Source: Sutcliffiella cohnii
Lineage (GTDB): Bacteria > Bacillota > Bacilli > Bacillales > Bacillaceae_I
Reading direction: 5' to 3'
Length of the DNA stretch: 64,000 nucleotides
Assembly: GCF_002250055.1 (NCBI RefSeq)
Contig: NZ_CP018866.1
Coordinates: forward strand, 1,170,501 to 1,234,500
Positions 33,489 to 41,817 of this stretch are shown here, one piece after another. The notes below the pieces were generated by a model that was not told the origin of the DNA, made no database searches, and saw nothing but the letters and a program-made list of their open reading frames with translations. The first letter of the stretch is position 1. Every line of letters begins with the position of its first letter. The position numbers and the translations under genes are program-made.

Positions 33489-34199
33489 TCACAAAACATC
33501 CATTTCCGCAACAAAAGGTAAATGATCCGAAGCTAGCACATTAAATGTATAAGCTGCTGCATGAATTACTTTAATTCCATCACTAACAAATATGTAATCT
33601 AGTTTCACTTTCGGCCTTTTAGAAGGAAACGTATAATCTAAACCATCGCTACTTTTAGCGTCTACTAAATGCTGTGTCACTTCGGAATAACTTTTGGAAG
33701 ACGGTCTCATATTCCAATCGCCCATAAGGATAGTAGGTTGATCAGTTTCCCTTACTTTACTCAACACAAATCTTGCTTGTTGCTGGTGCAAAAAAGGGGC
33801 GAAGCTTAAGTGGGTAACAAAGCATGATATCACTTTTCCGTTTATATTTACATGAACCTCTAATAAACCTCTATTTTCCATAAAACTTGGTAAAAAGTCG
33901 AATGGATGGTTACAGCTACTTTCAATTGGAAATCGGGTTAAAAGTGCATTTCCGTATTGTCGAGTTCGATTTTTAGTTTTGATATGTATCGTTGGACCGA
34001 ATACATAGTTCATCTGTAAATTTTCTGCCAGCCATAGTGCTTGGTCTACATATTTACTACGAAAGGAAAACTCTTTATCCACCTCGTTGAGTGCAATTAT
34101 TTCTGCCCTAGAACTTTTTATAACATCTTTTATTCTACGTAAATCTAATTTTCCGTCGATTCCTCTACCGTGGTGTATGTTAAATGTCATAACGTTCAC
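33489..34199 (-). CDS. Endonuclease/exonuclease/phosphatase family hydrolase
   Basis: The 236-residue protein shows the EEP fold signatures: MTFNIHHGRG at the start, ALNEVDKEF (metal Glu), ILMGDWNMRP (Asp-x-Asn) and the C-terminal ASDHLPFVAE (Asp-His). It has no signal peptide. Members include phosphodiesterases, sphingomyelinase-like enzymes and nucleases; I cannot choose among them. GTG 34199 follows GTAGGTGA; ATG 34190 is an alternative. Confidence 0.88.
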   Translation of the reverse strand: MNVMTFNIHHGRGIDGKLDLRRIKDVIKSSRAEIIALNEVDKEFSFRSKYVDQALWLAENLQMNYVFGPTIHIKTKNRTRQYGNALLTRFPIESSCNHPFDFLPSFMENRGLLEVHVNINGKVISCFVTHLSFAPFLHQQQARFVLSKVRETDQPTILMGDWNMRPSSKSYSEVTQHLVDAKSSDGLDYTFPSKRPKVKLDYIFVSDGIKVIHAAAYTFNVLASDHLPFVAEMDVL

Positions 34200-34402
34200 T
34201 TGTAAGTTTCACCTACTCACCTTAACTTTCTTATCCAAAGTATTTAATAAAATAAGGAGGGACATACGTGTTTTCCAAAAAACTATTATTTTTTTAAAAA
34301 TTCACATAACGATAATAATGTTTTATGAGATAATAAAAAAAATAAAAGAACGGGCTCTTCCATAAATAAGAGGAACTTATTTCAGAAAGGAATGACTGCT
34401 AT

Positions 34403-35899
34403 TTGAATGTAATTGTCCATAAATTTAAAGAAGTATTATATGCAGTTTTACCTATTACGTTTATCGTCTTACTATTAAACTTCACGCTAGCTCCACTTGA
34501 CAACATTTCCATGTTTATTCGATTTATAATCGGTTCTATTTTCATCATCGTTGGATTATCTATCTTTTTGTTTGGGGTAGACATCGGCATTACACCTATT
34601 GGGCAATTAATGGGAAAAACGATTGCTAAATCTAATAAAGTATGGATTGTCCTAATAGCTGGGTTGTTGTTAGGCTTCTTCATTTCCATTGCGGAGCCAG
34701 ACTTACATATTCTTGCTGGGCAAGTAGATTTTGTTACATCAGGTGTAATCTCCAAATCATTAATTGTCGTAGTAGTTTCGATTGGGATTGGCGCTCTCAT
34801 TGCGTTGGGATTAGTTAGGATTGTATTTAACATCCCGCTATACAAAATATTAACAGTTTTATATTTTATTATTTTAGTTCTCGCTATATATACTTCACCA
34901 GAATTTTTAGCAATCTCGTTTGATGCGTCGGGAGCAACTACAGGTGCATTGACTGTTCCATTTATTTTAGCACTTGCTCTAGGGATATCCTCGATGAAAA
35001 AAGATAGTAAAGCGTCCGAGAAAGATAGCTTCGGTCTTGTTGCAATTGCTTCTACAGGAGCGATAATTGCTGTTTTACTTATGAATATCATATCAAAAAC
35101 AGAAGAAATAACTGGAGGAATTGAAGCGCAAGCGGAAGGTACACTGTCCGTCATTGGTCCTTTTTTGCACGAATTTCCTAAGATTACGAAAGAAATAATT
35201 ATAGCCCTTTTACCTATTTTAATTATTTTCCTTGTATTCCAGAAAATATCCTTTAAAATGTCAAGGAAAGCAGTTCGAAAAATTGTCGTAGGACTTGTAT
35301 TTACGTTTATCGGACTTGTATTATTTTTAGTTGGTGTCAATGCAGGCTTCATGGATGTTGGTAGGGAAATTGGATATTCTATCGCATCGTTAGACAGGAA
35401 AGCATACCTTATTATCGTAGCGTTCGTTCTCGGTCTTGTAACAATACTTGCCGAACCAGCAGTACATGTTTTGACTCATCAAATTGAAGATGTTACGAGT
35501 GGATACGTAAGAAGAAACGTTGTGATGTTTTCCCTTTGTATCGGTGTAGGTCTTGCGGTTGCTTTGTCTATACTAAGAATACTTATTCCAGAACTACAAT
35601 TATGGCATTACTTATTGCCAGGCTACATTATTGCGATCGCCTTAACCTATATTGTTCCTAAACTGTTTGTAGGGATTGCGTTTGATTCTGGTGGGGTTGC
35701 CTCTGGACCGATGACAGCTACATTTATACTAGCATTCGTACAAGGTGCAGCAGAAGCAATTGAAGGTGCTAATGTTTTAGTAGATGCATTTGGAATGATT
35801 GCGATGGTAGCTTTGACCCCTCTCATTACACTGCAAATTGTAGGACTCATATTTAAAATGAAATCAAAGAAAGTAGGTTTGGAAAAAGATGTCCAGTAA
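34403..35899 (+). CDS. DUF1538 family membrane protein with internal duplication
   Basis: The 498-residue membrane protein has about twelve helices in two homologous halves. Corresponding blocks are SIAEPDLHIL...VTSG and ILAEPAVHVL...VTSG, and AISFDASGATTG and GIAFDSGGVASG. This is the DUF1538 pattern, for which I know no established function; the paired conserved acidic and Ser/Gly motifs suggest a transporter or channel. TTG 34403 is the start, with GAAAGGAATG some 11 bases upstream. It overlaps the next gene, a PII-like protein, by 11 bp, so the two are translationally coupled. Confidence 0.85.
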   Translation: MNVIVHKFKEVLYAVLPITFIVLLLNFTLAPLDNISMFIRFIIGSIFIIVGLSIFLFGVDIGITPIGQLMGKTIAKSNKVWIVLIAGLLLGFFISIAEPDLHILAGQVDFVTSGVISKSLIVVVVSIGIGALIALGLVRIVFNIPLYKILTVLYFIILVLAIYTSPEFLAISFDASGATTGALTVPFILALALGISSMKKDSKASEKDSFGLVAIASTGAIIAVLLMNIISKTEEITGGIEAQAEGTLSVIGPFLHEFPKITKEIIIALLPILIIFLVFQKISFKMSRKAVRKIVVGLVFTFIGLVLFLVGVNAGFMDVGREIGYSIASLDRKAYLIIVAFVLGLVTILAEPAVHVLTHQIEDVTSGYVRRNVVMFSLCIGVGLAVALSILRILIPELQLWHYLLPGYIIAIALTYIVPKLFVGIAFDSGGVASGPMTATFILAFVQGAAEAIEGANVLVDAFGMIAMVALTPLITLQIVGLIFKMKSKKVGLEKDVQ

Positions 35900-36554
35900 C
35901 TCTGAAATGATCGCATACGAACAAGTTTGTATTATTGTTGACTTCGGAAAAGGAAGTAAAATTATGCAAACTGCAAAAAAACACGGTATTTCAGGAGGAA
36001 CTATTCTTGTAGGGAAAGGGACAGTAAAAAACCGCCTCTTGGAAATGTTAGGGATAAATGATATCCGAAAAGAAATTATTATACTAGTTTCCGATAAAAG
36101 TACTGTTCATCATGCGATTGAACAACTCGATAAACAATTTAAATTTTCAAAGCCAAACCACGGGATCGTTTTTACAACATCGATTTACCGAGTATTAGGA
36201 GCAAAATGTATGAAAGAAACAATAAATGAAGAAAGTGGTGTGAATAATACGATGTATCACGCTATTACGGTTATTGTAGAAAAAGGAAATGCGGAGCTTG
36301 TTATCGACGCTGCCAATGAAGCAGGATCAAAAGGTGGTACCATTATTAACGCAAGAGGCTCCGGTATCCATGAAACAAGTAAACTCTTTTCCATGACGAT
36401 TGAGCCAGAAAAAGAGTTAGTATTAATCTTATCTGAAAAAGAGAGCACGGAAAATATTATATCGTCCATTAGATCAAAGCTGAAAATAGATGAACCTGGA
36501 AACGGAATTATTTTCATTCAAGATGTAAATAAAACATACGGTTTGTACCAATGA
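35889..36554 (+). CDS. Tandem PII-like regulatory protein
   Basis: The 221-residue protein contains two PII/GlnB-like ferredoxin folds in tandem (about 10-100 and 118-215). Each has the strand-helix pattern and a KGGT/SGGT loop (SGGTILVGKG and KGGTIINARG). The classical GlnB uridylylation Tyr and T-loop are not recognisable. PII proteins usually bind a small molecule and gate a transporter or enzyme; overlap with the DUF1538 gene points to that protein as partner (inference). ATG 35889 lies inside the DUF1538 gene. Confidence 0.82.
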   Translation: MSSNSEMIAYEQVCIIVDFGKGSKIMQTAKKHGISGGTILVGKGTVKNRLLEMLGINDIRKEIIILVSDKSTVHHAIEQLDKQFKFSKPNHGIVFTTSIYRVLGAKCMKETINEESGVNNTMYHAITVIVEKGNAELVIDAANEAGSKGGTIINARGSGIHETSKLFSMTIEPEKELVLILSEKESTENIISSIRSKLKIDEPGNGIIFIQDVNKTYGLYQ

Positions 36555-36570
36555 TGAAAAGGAGAGTGCG

Positions 36571-37221
36571 ATGACAATTATTAATAAACTAAAACTAGAC
36601 AAGTACGAAAACTTAGCAGTCGTTAATGAACCAAGTGATTATCATATTTTTGATGGTTACGATACGGCATTAATCGGAAATCATGATGCCATTTTTATTT
36701 TTATCGAAACAATCAATGACATGGTGGAACATACAGAGCGGGTTATTAATGAGCAGCAATTACGTGAAAAAGGATATTTATTTTTTGCTTATCCGAAAAA
36801 AGGAAACAAACGTTACGAAACGTTCGTTCATAGAGATGAAATTTTCCCTACATTAAAAGTAGGTGAAGATGGATATGTGGGAGATAGCGATGTGAAGTTC
36901 TCACGTATGGTAGCGATGGATGACGTATATACAGTTGTAGGATTAAAGAGAGAAAAGAAGAAAGCACAAAAATCGTCAGTTGCCAGTCAATGTGTAGCTG
37001 ACTATGAGGATAATGTAAAGGACGTCGAAGCAATGCTTGCAGAGCATCCGAATGAACGAACTTTCTTCCTAGAGTTAACCCCCGGCTACAAACGAGATTG
37101 GGCTCGATACATATTTTCTGCAAAACAACAAAAAACACGCGAAAAACGCCAAGCACAAATGGTAGACATTTTATCACAAGGATATAAAACGGTTGATTTA
37201 TACCGTATGAAAAAGAAATAG
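36571..37221 (+). CDS. YdeI/OmdA-like protein
   Basis: The 216-residue protein ends with the segment LTPGYKRDWARYIFSAKQQ then TREKR, characteristic of the YdeI/OmpD-associated (OmdA) family. The N-terminal 130 residues form a separate alpha/beta domain of unknown type. It starts 17 bp after the PII-like gene with AAAAGGAGAGTGCG before ATG 36571, so it may be co-transcribed. The function is unknown. A strong terminator follows. Confidence 0.75.
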   Translation: MTIINKLKLDKYENLAVVNEPSDYHIFDGYDTALIGNHDAIFIFIETINDMVEHTERVINEQQLREKGYLFFAYPKKGNKRYETFVHRDEIFPTLKVGEDGYVGDSDVKFSRMVAMDDVYTVVGLKREKKKAQKSSVASQCVADYEDNVKDVEAMLAEHPNERTFFLELTPGYKRDWARYIFSAKQQKTREKRQAQMVDILSQGYKTVDLYRMKKK

Positions 37222-37234
37222 AAGTAAAAGTAAG

Positions 37235-37268
37235 GGACAGGTCTTATTTAGGACCTGTTCTTTTTTTT
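37235..37268 (+). terminator. Terminator after the OmdA-like gene
   Basis: GACAGGTC and GACCTGTT(C) pair across a short loop, followed by eight T. Confidence 0.85.
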
Positions 37269-37314
37269 AGGTGAAGTTTTCTGATAAACCAATTGGACTA
37301 TAAAATCAAAAAAG

Positions 37315-37379
37315 TGTAAAGATATCTTTACATCAAAAACTACATCATTTATACTGAGTGTAAAGATATCTTTACACTC
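37315..37379 (+). promoter_or_regulatory. Promoter nested between two perfect palindromes
   Basis: TGTAAAGATATCTTTACA occurs at 37315-37332 and again inside a 24-bp perfect palindrome at 37356-37379. The promoter TTTACA (37327-37332), 17 bp, TATACT (37350-37355) lies between. The first operator covers the -35 and the second covers the start site; their centres are 44 bp apart. This is a textbook layout for autorepression by the small HTH protein encoded next. Confidence 0.8.
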
Positions 37380-37399
37380 GCCTAGATTGGAGGTTGCTT

Positions 37400-37606
37400 G
37401 TGAAAGTTATAAATCACATTAAAGAAATTCGAACAAGTAAGGAGATTACGCAAGTTCAAATGGCGGAAGATTTACAAATTACTCGACAAACAATTAATGC
37501 GATTGAAAAAAATAAATATAATCCGAGCTTGGAGCTGGCGTTAAAATTAGCAAAGTATTTTAATGTTCCGTTTGAGCAGCTATTTTATTTAGAAGAAGAG
37601 GAGTGA
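37400..37606 (+). CDS. Small XRE family transcriptional regulator
   Basis: The 68-residue protein is a bare Cro/C1-type helix-turn-helix (about residues 5-60, MAEDLQITRQTINAIEKNKYNPSLEL) of the B. subtilis YozG/YvaO size class. GTG 37400 has GGAGG 6 bases upstream; the TTG at 37394 is too close to it. It is the first gene of a two-gene operon with a membrane protein, behind a promoter flanked by two perfect palindromes, which it probably binds. Confidence 0.9.
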   Translation: MKVINHIKEIRTSKEITQVQMAEDLQITRQTINAIEKNKYNPSLELALKLAKYFNVPFEQLFYLEEEE

Positions 37607-37611
37607 ATCTG

Positions 37612-38022
37612 GTGGGCAAAAAGAAGCTATTATATATTACTTGGGCTGTTATTATCATTTGTATGTTAATCGGAGGGGGACTGGCAATTTATTTAATTGG
37701 AAAAGAAACTGGTGAATACCCATTGAACCTATTTCTACCAATGATTATCGGAGTTCTGGGTGGCTGTTTAGTATTTTTCGCTGGTCTTAAAATAAAGGAA
37801 AAACGAAACGGAAACGTACCAGACGTAGATGAGCGGACATTAAGAAACCTTCAAAAGTATTTTATGGTTGTTTTATATGTCGTACTGTTTGGAAGTGGAG
37901 CAGCATTAATTATCGCTTTTGCAAGTGGGGTCCAATATATCGAAACGGGTCTACTAATTGTATGTTTAATGGGTGTTTATTTAGTTGTAGGAGTAGGGGC
38001 GCTAGTTGCCAAAAAAATTTAA
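37612..38022 (+). CDS. Four-helix membrane protein of unknown function (DUF2178-like)
   Basis: The 136-residue protein has four hydrophobic helices (about 5-26, 38-60, 86-104 and 113-133) and a charged cytoplasmic loop with PDVDERT between helices two and three. Such proteins are often paired with YozG-like HTH regulators in bacilli; the role is unknown. GTG 37612 is preferred (GAGGAG 8 bases upstream) to GTG 37603, which overlaps the HTH stop codon. Confidence 0.75.
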   Translation: MGKKKLLYITWAVIIICMLIGGGLAIYLIGKETGEYPLNLFLPMIIGVLGGCLVFFAGLKIKEKRNGNVPDVDERTLRNLQKYFMVVLYVVLFGSGAALIIAFASGVQYIETGLLIVCLMGVYLVVGVGALVAKKI

Positions 38023-38038
38023 AACGGCTAATGACGAT

Positions 38039-38066
38039 ATAAAAAGGCACGCTAACGTGCCTTTTC
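38039..38066. terminator. Bidirectional terminator
   Basis: AAAAAGGCACG and CGTGCCTTTT pair around CTAA. It overlaps the last codons of the minus-strand hydrolase gene. Confidence 0.85.
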
Positions 38067-38915
38067 CTCGATATTACTACCTAAAAACTGTCGGATTTCC
38101 TCCGTGACTAGTCTGTACTCTGAAAAAATAATACTAAAATGATTACTTCCTGGAACTTCTATGAACTTACTATTCTTCCACTTCGTTGCTAAATGCTGAC
38201 CTGTTTCTTTTGATAATAAATAAGCGGTTGGATGATATAAACAATGCGGTGCGTAAAATAGAAGTGCAGGCACATGAATGTTATCATGATACTGATTAAC
38301 GTTCGTACTGTATAAAGCTTCTATTTCTTTATCGATAATATCCTTTGTCGTTTTCGTGGACACAGTTCCATCTGGATGGTGATGTACATCCGCATAGAAA
38401 TATTCATGAACGTACGAATTCCAAGGTTGGAAAAAAGGTTTCGAACGAAGCTCCTCCGTATACTCATTGAAATTGAGGTAAACACGGCCAAGTCTTTCAA
38501 TAGAAGGTTGTAAGACTTCCGCTACTTCACGCTCTAAATCTTCTCCGCCATCAACTAATATTAATCTTTTTACTCGTTCAGGATATGTCGCTGTAAAACA
38601 GAGTGAAATGATTGCTCCGAGAGAATGTCCCATAACGATTGCATTTTCAATATCGAAGTGAGTTAAAACGTGCCGTATATCTTGCGCATGCTGTTGGATG
38701 TGGTATCCATCACTCGGCTTTTCGCTATCACCACGTCCACGCAAATCAACCGCTAAAACACGGTAAGTAGGAGACAGTTGTTCTGCAATTGCATCCCAAA
38801 ACCGTGCATTAGCAGTAAGACCATGCACGCAAACAATCGGTTCCCCAATTCCACCGTAATCAACAACGTGAATTTGAACTCCTCCTGCATTTACTTTATG
38901 ATTGGTAATTTTCAT
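38052..38915 (-). CDS. Alpha/beta-fold hydrolase
   Basis: The 287-residue hydrolase has the oxyanion segment VCVHGLTANARFW, nucleophile Ser in MGHSLGAI and the His in PGSNHFSII; VDLRGRGDSEKP is typical of the epoxide hydrolase/haloperoxidase-like group. It has no signal peptide and the substrate is unknown. AAAGGAGGAG precedes ATG 38915, but that ribosome binding site lies in a strong hairpin (38923-38953), which suggests translational control. The HTH-TPR regulator gene lies upstream on the same strand. Confidence 0.88.
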   Translation of the reverse strand: MKITNHKVNAGGVQIHVVDYGGIGEPIVCVHGLTANARFWDAIAEQLSPTYRVLAVDLRGRGDSEKPSDGYHIQQHAQDIRHVLTHFDIENAIVMGHSLGAIISLCFTATYPERVKRLILVDGGEDLEREVAEVLQPSIERLGRVYLNFNEYTEELRSKPFFQPWNSYVHEYFYADVHHHPDGTVSTKTTKDIIDKEIEALYSTNVNQYHDNIHVPALLFYAPHCLYHPTAYLLSKETGQHLATKWKNSKFIEVPGSNHFSIIFSEYRLVTEEIRQFLGSNIEEKAR

Positions 38916-38922
38916 CTATACT

Positions 38923-38953
38923 CCTCCTTTAATAGTAGTTTATTAAAAGGAGG
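38923..38953 (-). promoter_or_regulatory. Hairpin sequestering the hydrolase ribosome binding site
   Basis: In the mRNA (minus strand) CCUCCUUUUAAUA (38953-38941) can pair with UAUUAAAGGAGG (38934-38923) over 12 bp with one bulged U and a 6-base loop. The second arm contains the entire Shine-Dalgarno sequence AAAGGAGG. There is no T run, so it is not a terminator for the upstream gene. Confidence 0.6.
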
Positions 38954-39004
38954 TAACAAAAGAGTTACAATGGCGGTAGCAAATCTTCTGGACTATTATT
39001 CAAT

Positions 39005-40222
39005 TCAAAATTCTTTCTTAATCTTCTCTAAGGTCACTATGCTAAACCTCTTATACGCTGATTCAGGGAGTGTTTCAAATAGTTGAACACCTTTTTTGGC
39101 ATAGGAGAGAGCAGCTTCGTTATTCCCCAATACGAGTTGTATTAAACCCTTAAATGATTCTAAAATATAAAACATAGCTAAATCATAAGGATGGTGGAGA
39201 TACTCTGGTACCTTTACTTGTTCCAAAACTGCAAAAGCCTCATCGTACCGACCTAGGTAATATAGTGCTTTTCCTTTTTCGGCAGAGAGCCAAGTTTCAT
39301 AATGTACCATTTTTTCTTCTAAATATTCCTCAATTAGCTCCAAAGCTTTCGTATATTGCTTTTCTTCTGAAATAAGCATCATCAAGTTGATTAGATGATA
39401 AAAGTGGATAGAAGGTTCATGGTCAGCGAATTCTCCGTACTTTTTTAACTTCATTAAATAATAGTTTTGTTTTTCTTTATTCCCGTCATCCATCGCATGG
39501 ACAGCGGCAAGTCGATATAAATCATCAATTAAATAAAAAATCCTCTTTTCCTTTGATAAAGTAATGGCCCGTTCCATTACATTTAGTGCTGGTTCTGAAT
39601 TGCCTACCGCAAAGTATAAAACGGATTCATGATAATCAAGCTCAAGTAGTGACAAAGGATCGATATAAAAATGTTGTTCTTCCACAGCTTTTCTTTCCTT
39701 TAAAAAAACGTCTAACGCTTCCTCGTAGCGGTGTTCAACAAACTTTATGGAAGAACGAAACACAGCAATTTTTGTTCGGCTGGAGGATACGTTTAGTTCA
39801 TCAAAAATATCGGCAGCACGCTGGAGTAATGTTTGCCAACCGTCTATTTTTTCATAGTAAAGTGCATAGCTATACAGTTCTAACAATCGAGCAGACTCGT
39901 AACTCTTCGTAACTTTATCAATAAAAGGTTCGATGAGTTTTATTATTTTTTTATATTTATTTGGATCTTCCTCGTGATCAATGTTAATAAGTTGCTCGGC
40001 CTGGACCATGACATTTCTCAATTCGCTAGCGTTAGCATTTCCAAGTAACTCCGCAACTTCTACGTTCAACCGTTCTGCAATATACGCAAGACTTTCCATG
40101 GAAGGCTGGGCTTTATCATTTTCAATGAGACTTAACATTCCTTTTGTCAATTTTTCTCCAGCAAGTGCTTCAAGTGTCAATTTTTTTTGTTTTCGTAGCT
40201 TTCGAATGCGTTCACCTAGCAT
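39005..40222 (-). CDS. XRE family regulator with C-terminal TPR region
   Basis: The 405-residue protein has an N-terminal helix-turn-helix (about 6-60, LTLEALAGEKLTKGMLSLIENDKAQPS) followed by some 330 residues of helical repeats resembling TPRs. It has the RRNPP/Rgg-like layout used to sense peptides, but I found no signal-peptide gene beside it. AAAGGAGTGC precedes ATG 40222. It is divergent from an MFS transporter gene, with two matching palindromes between them, so it probably controls the transporter and itself. Confidence 0.88.
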   Translation of the reverse strand: MLGERIRKLRKQKKLTLEALAGEKLTKGMLSLIENDKAQPSMESLAYIAERLNVEVAELLGNANASELRNVMVQAEQLINIDHEEDPNKYKKIIKLIEPFIDKVTKSYESARLLELYSYALYYEKIDGWQTLLQRAADIFDELNVSSSRTKIAVFRSSIKFVEHRYEEALDVFLKERKAVEEQHFYIDPLSLLELDYHESVLYFAVGNSEPALNVMERAITLSKEKRIFYLIDDLYRLAAVHAMDDGNKEKQNYYLMKLKKYGEFADHEPSIHFYHLINLMMLISEEKQYTKALELIEEYLEEKMVHYETWLSAEKGKALYYLGRYDEAFAVLEQVKVPEYLHHPYDLAMFYILESFKGLIQLVLGNNEAALSYAKKGVQLFETLPESAYKRFSIVTLEKIKKEF

Positions 40223-40256
40223 GTATTAAAGCACTCCTTTCGTAAATCGCCTATTT

Positions 40257-40273
40257 GTTTAATTATATTAAAC
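40257..40273. promoter_or_regulatory. Operator 1 of the HTH-TPR/MFS divergent region
   Basis: GTTTAATTATATTAAAC is a palindrome about 35 bp upstream of the regulator start. It matches the second copy at 40312-40328 in 16 of 17 bases. Confidence 0.6.
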
Positions 40274-40279
40274 TTTTGC

Positions 40280-40328
40280 TTGTAATGGAAGAACTATCCG
40301 TGTTATGATTTGTTTAATTAAATTAAAC
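40280..40328 (+). promoter_or_regulatory. MFS gene promoter with operator 2
   Basis: TTGTAA (40280-40285) and TATGAT (40304-40309) at 18-bp spacing form a plausible promoter. GTTTAATTAAATTAAAC at 40312-40328 overlaps the expected transcription start and should give repression when occupied. Confidence 0.6.
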
Positions 40329-40346
40329 TTTTAAATGCGGGGTGCT

Positions 40347-41660
40347 ATGATGGATGATAGCTTAAAGTTAAAAAAGGCAACTTACCATTTGTATACGTTT
40401 ATGATTAGTAAAATGGTTTCGACGTTTGGAGCCCAAGTTTATACATTTGCCATTAGTTTTTATATATTACAACTAACGGGCTCGGCTACTAGTTTTGCAA
40501 CTAATTTAATTTGTAACATTTTACCTCGAACGATTTTAAGCCCGTTTGCCGGAGCGATTACTGATCGATACTCAAAGAAAAAAATAGTCATCCTGTCACA
40601 GATTGCAACAACACTCACCATTATTATTCTTCTTGGAATTACACTAACATCTGGTCTTTCCTTAATTACCATTTATATAACAACAGCTATATTATCTTTA
40701 ACTTCGATGTTTTCGGGAATTGCATTCACATCATCGATTACTAGTTTGATTGATCAAAATAGAATTCAAAAGGCGATGTCATTAAATCAAATGGCCATCT
40801 CATTTGCGGCTATTGGTAGTCCAGCAGTAGGTGGGATACTATACGGAACAGTTTCCATTCCTGTTTTTCTATTAATCTACATTGGGGCTTCGATTATTGC
40901 CGTTATTCTCGAGTCGACAATGAACTTTAAACTGTTCGCAACAGAAAAACAGCCAGTAGAGGGCGAGCAAAAAGAGTCAATGTGGCAAAGCATGAAAGCT
41001 GGAATAAGCTATTTAAAATTGCAACGAGTCATTATGATTATGATATGGATAGGGTTACTAGTGAACTTTTTATTCGGAGCATTCGAGGTAGGTTACTCGT
41101 ATATTTTAATTGAAAAATTAAAAATGGAGTCGCAACATTTTGGGTTAACACAAGGAGCATTTTCGTTAGGGATGCTAGTAATGTCGATTTATTTTTCGAT
41201 GAGAAAAGAAGTGCGCTTCCCTCTATTAGTTTCAAAACGAGGAATTATTGGTCTAGGATTAATTTTAGCTAGCATTACGGTACCACTTCTAATACCAATG
41301 AGTTACTTTGTTCAAGTCGGATTTTATATGCTAATCATGCTTGCTTTTGGTGGGATGATCATCGTCGTTAATACACCATTACAGGTGATGCTCCAAAAAA
41401 CAATTGCAGACGAATATAAAGGGAGAGTATTTTCTATTCTGGAAACGATGTCTATGGCACTTATGCCTCTAGGGATGGTACTTTACGGCTTCCTTTATGA
41501 CATTCTCCCAGCACATTGGGTTCTAATAGTTTCTGCAGCAATGCTCATTATTGTTATTCTTAGTATGGCAAGACCAACTGTCGTAAAGAAAGCACATCCA
41601 GAGTGGGAAGGGAAAGGCTTTTCTTTTGTAAAAAGCAAAGTGAAAAGTGTTTCGAGTTGA
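40347..41660 (+). CDS. MFS transporter (drug-exporter type)
   Basis: The protein has about 437 residues and twelve hydrophobic helices; the loop between helices 2 and 3 reads GAITDRYSKKKIV, the MFS signature. The layout resembles enterobactin-exporter/macrolide-efflux MFS proteins (MefA/YfiS-like). GGGGTG precedes ATG 40347 (ATG 40350 also possible); an ATG at 40335 is too close to that site. The divergent regulator suggests induction by a substrate or peptide. Confidence 0.88.
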   Translation: MMDDSLKLKKATYHLYTFMISKMVSTFGAQVYTFAISFYILQLTGSATSFATNLICNILPRTILSPFAGAITDRYSKKKIVILSQIATTLTIIILLGITLTSGLSLITIYITTAILSLTSMFSGIAFTSSITSLIDQNRIQKAMSLNQMAISFAAIGSPAVGGILYGTVSIPVFLLIYIGASIIAVILESTMNFKLFATEKQPVEGEQKESMWQSMKAGISYLKLQRVIMIMIWIGLLVNFLFGAFEVGYSYILIEKLKMESQHFGLTQGAFSLGMLVMSIYFSMRKEVRFPLLVSKRGIIGLGLILASITVPLLIPMSYFVQVGFYMLIMLAFGGMIIVVNTPLQVMLQKTIADEYKGRVFSILETMSMALMPLGMVLYGFLYDILPAHWVLIVSAAMLIIVILSMARPTVVKKAHPEWEGKGFSFVKSKVKSVSS

Positions 41661-41689
41661 ATTTATTTTGTATCGATTAGTTGTGAACC

Positions 41690-41723
41690 GAAGGACTAAT
41701 ATAGTGTTCTTCGTTTTTTTATA
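41690..41723 (+). terminator. Weak terminator after the MFS gene
   Basis: CGAAG and CTTCG pair over a long loop, followed by T7. The short stem makes it uncertain. Confidence 0.4.
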
Positions 41724-41817
41724 TTAAATGTTCTCCGTTGATTGAAAATGGTAAAATAAATCATAATAGTCAAATTATTTGGTGAGAGTTTGCATCAATA
41801 TTAAGGAGCTGGTCTGA

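Noticed and set aside
34399..35352. 317-codon open frame antisense to the DUF1538 gene
   Set aside because: It is the mirror of a hydrophobic coding sequence (Ile/Thr/Pro/Asn-rich, low complexity), has no ribosome binding site and covers a clearly real gene.
38916..39004. Small signal-peptide gene downstream of the HTH-TPR regulator, as in RRNPP systems
   Set aside because: The only AGGAGG on the + strand is 16 bases from the nearest ATG and belongs to the hairpin of the hydrolase leader; no secreted peptide with a signal sequence is encoded.
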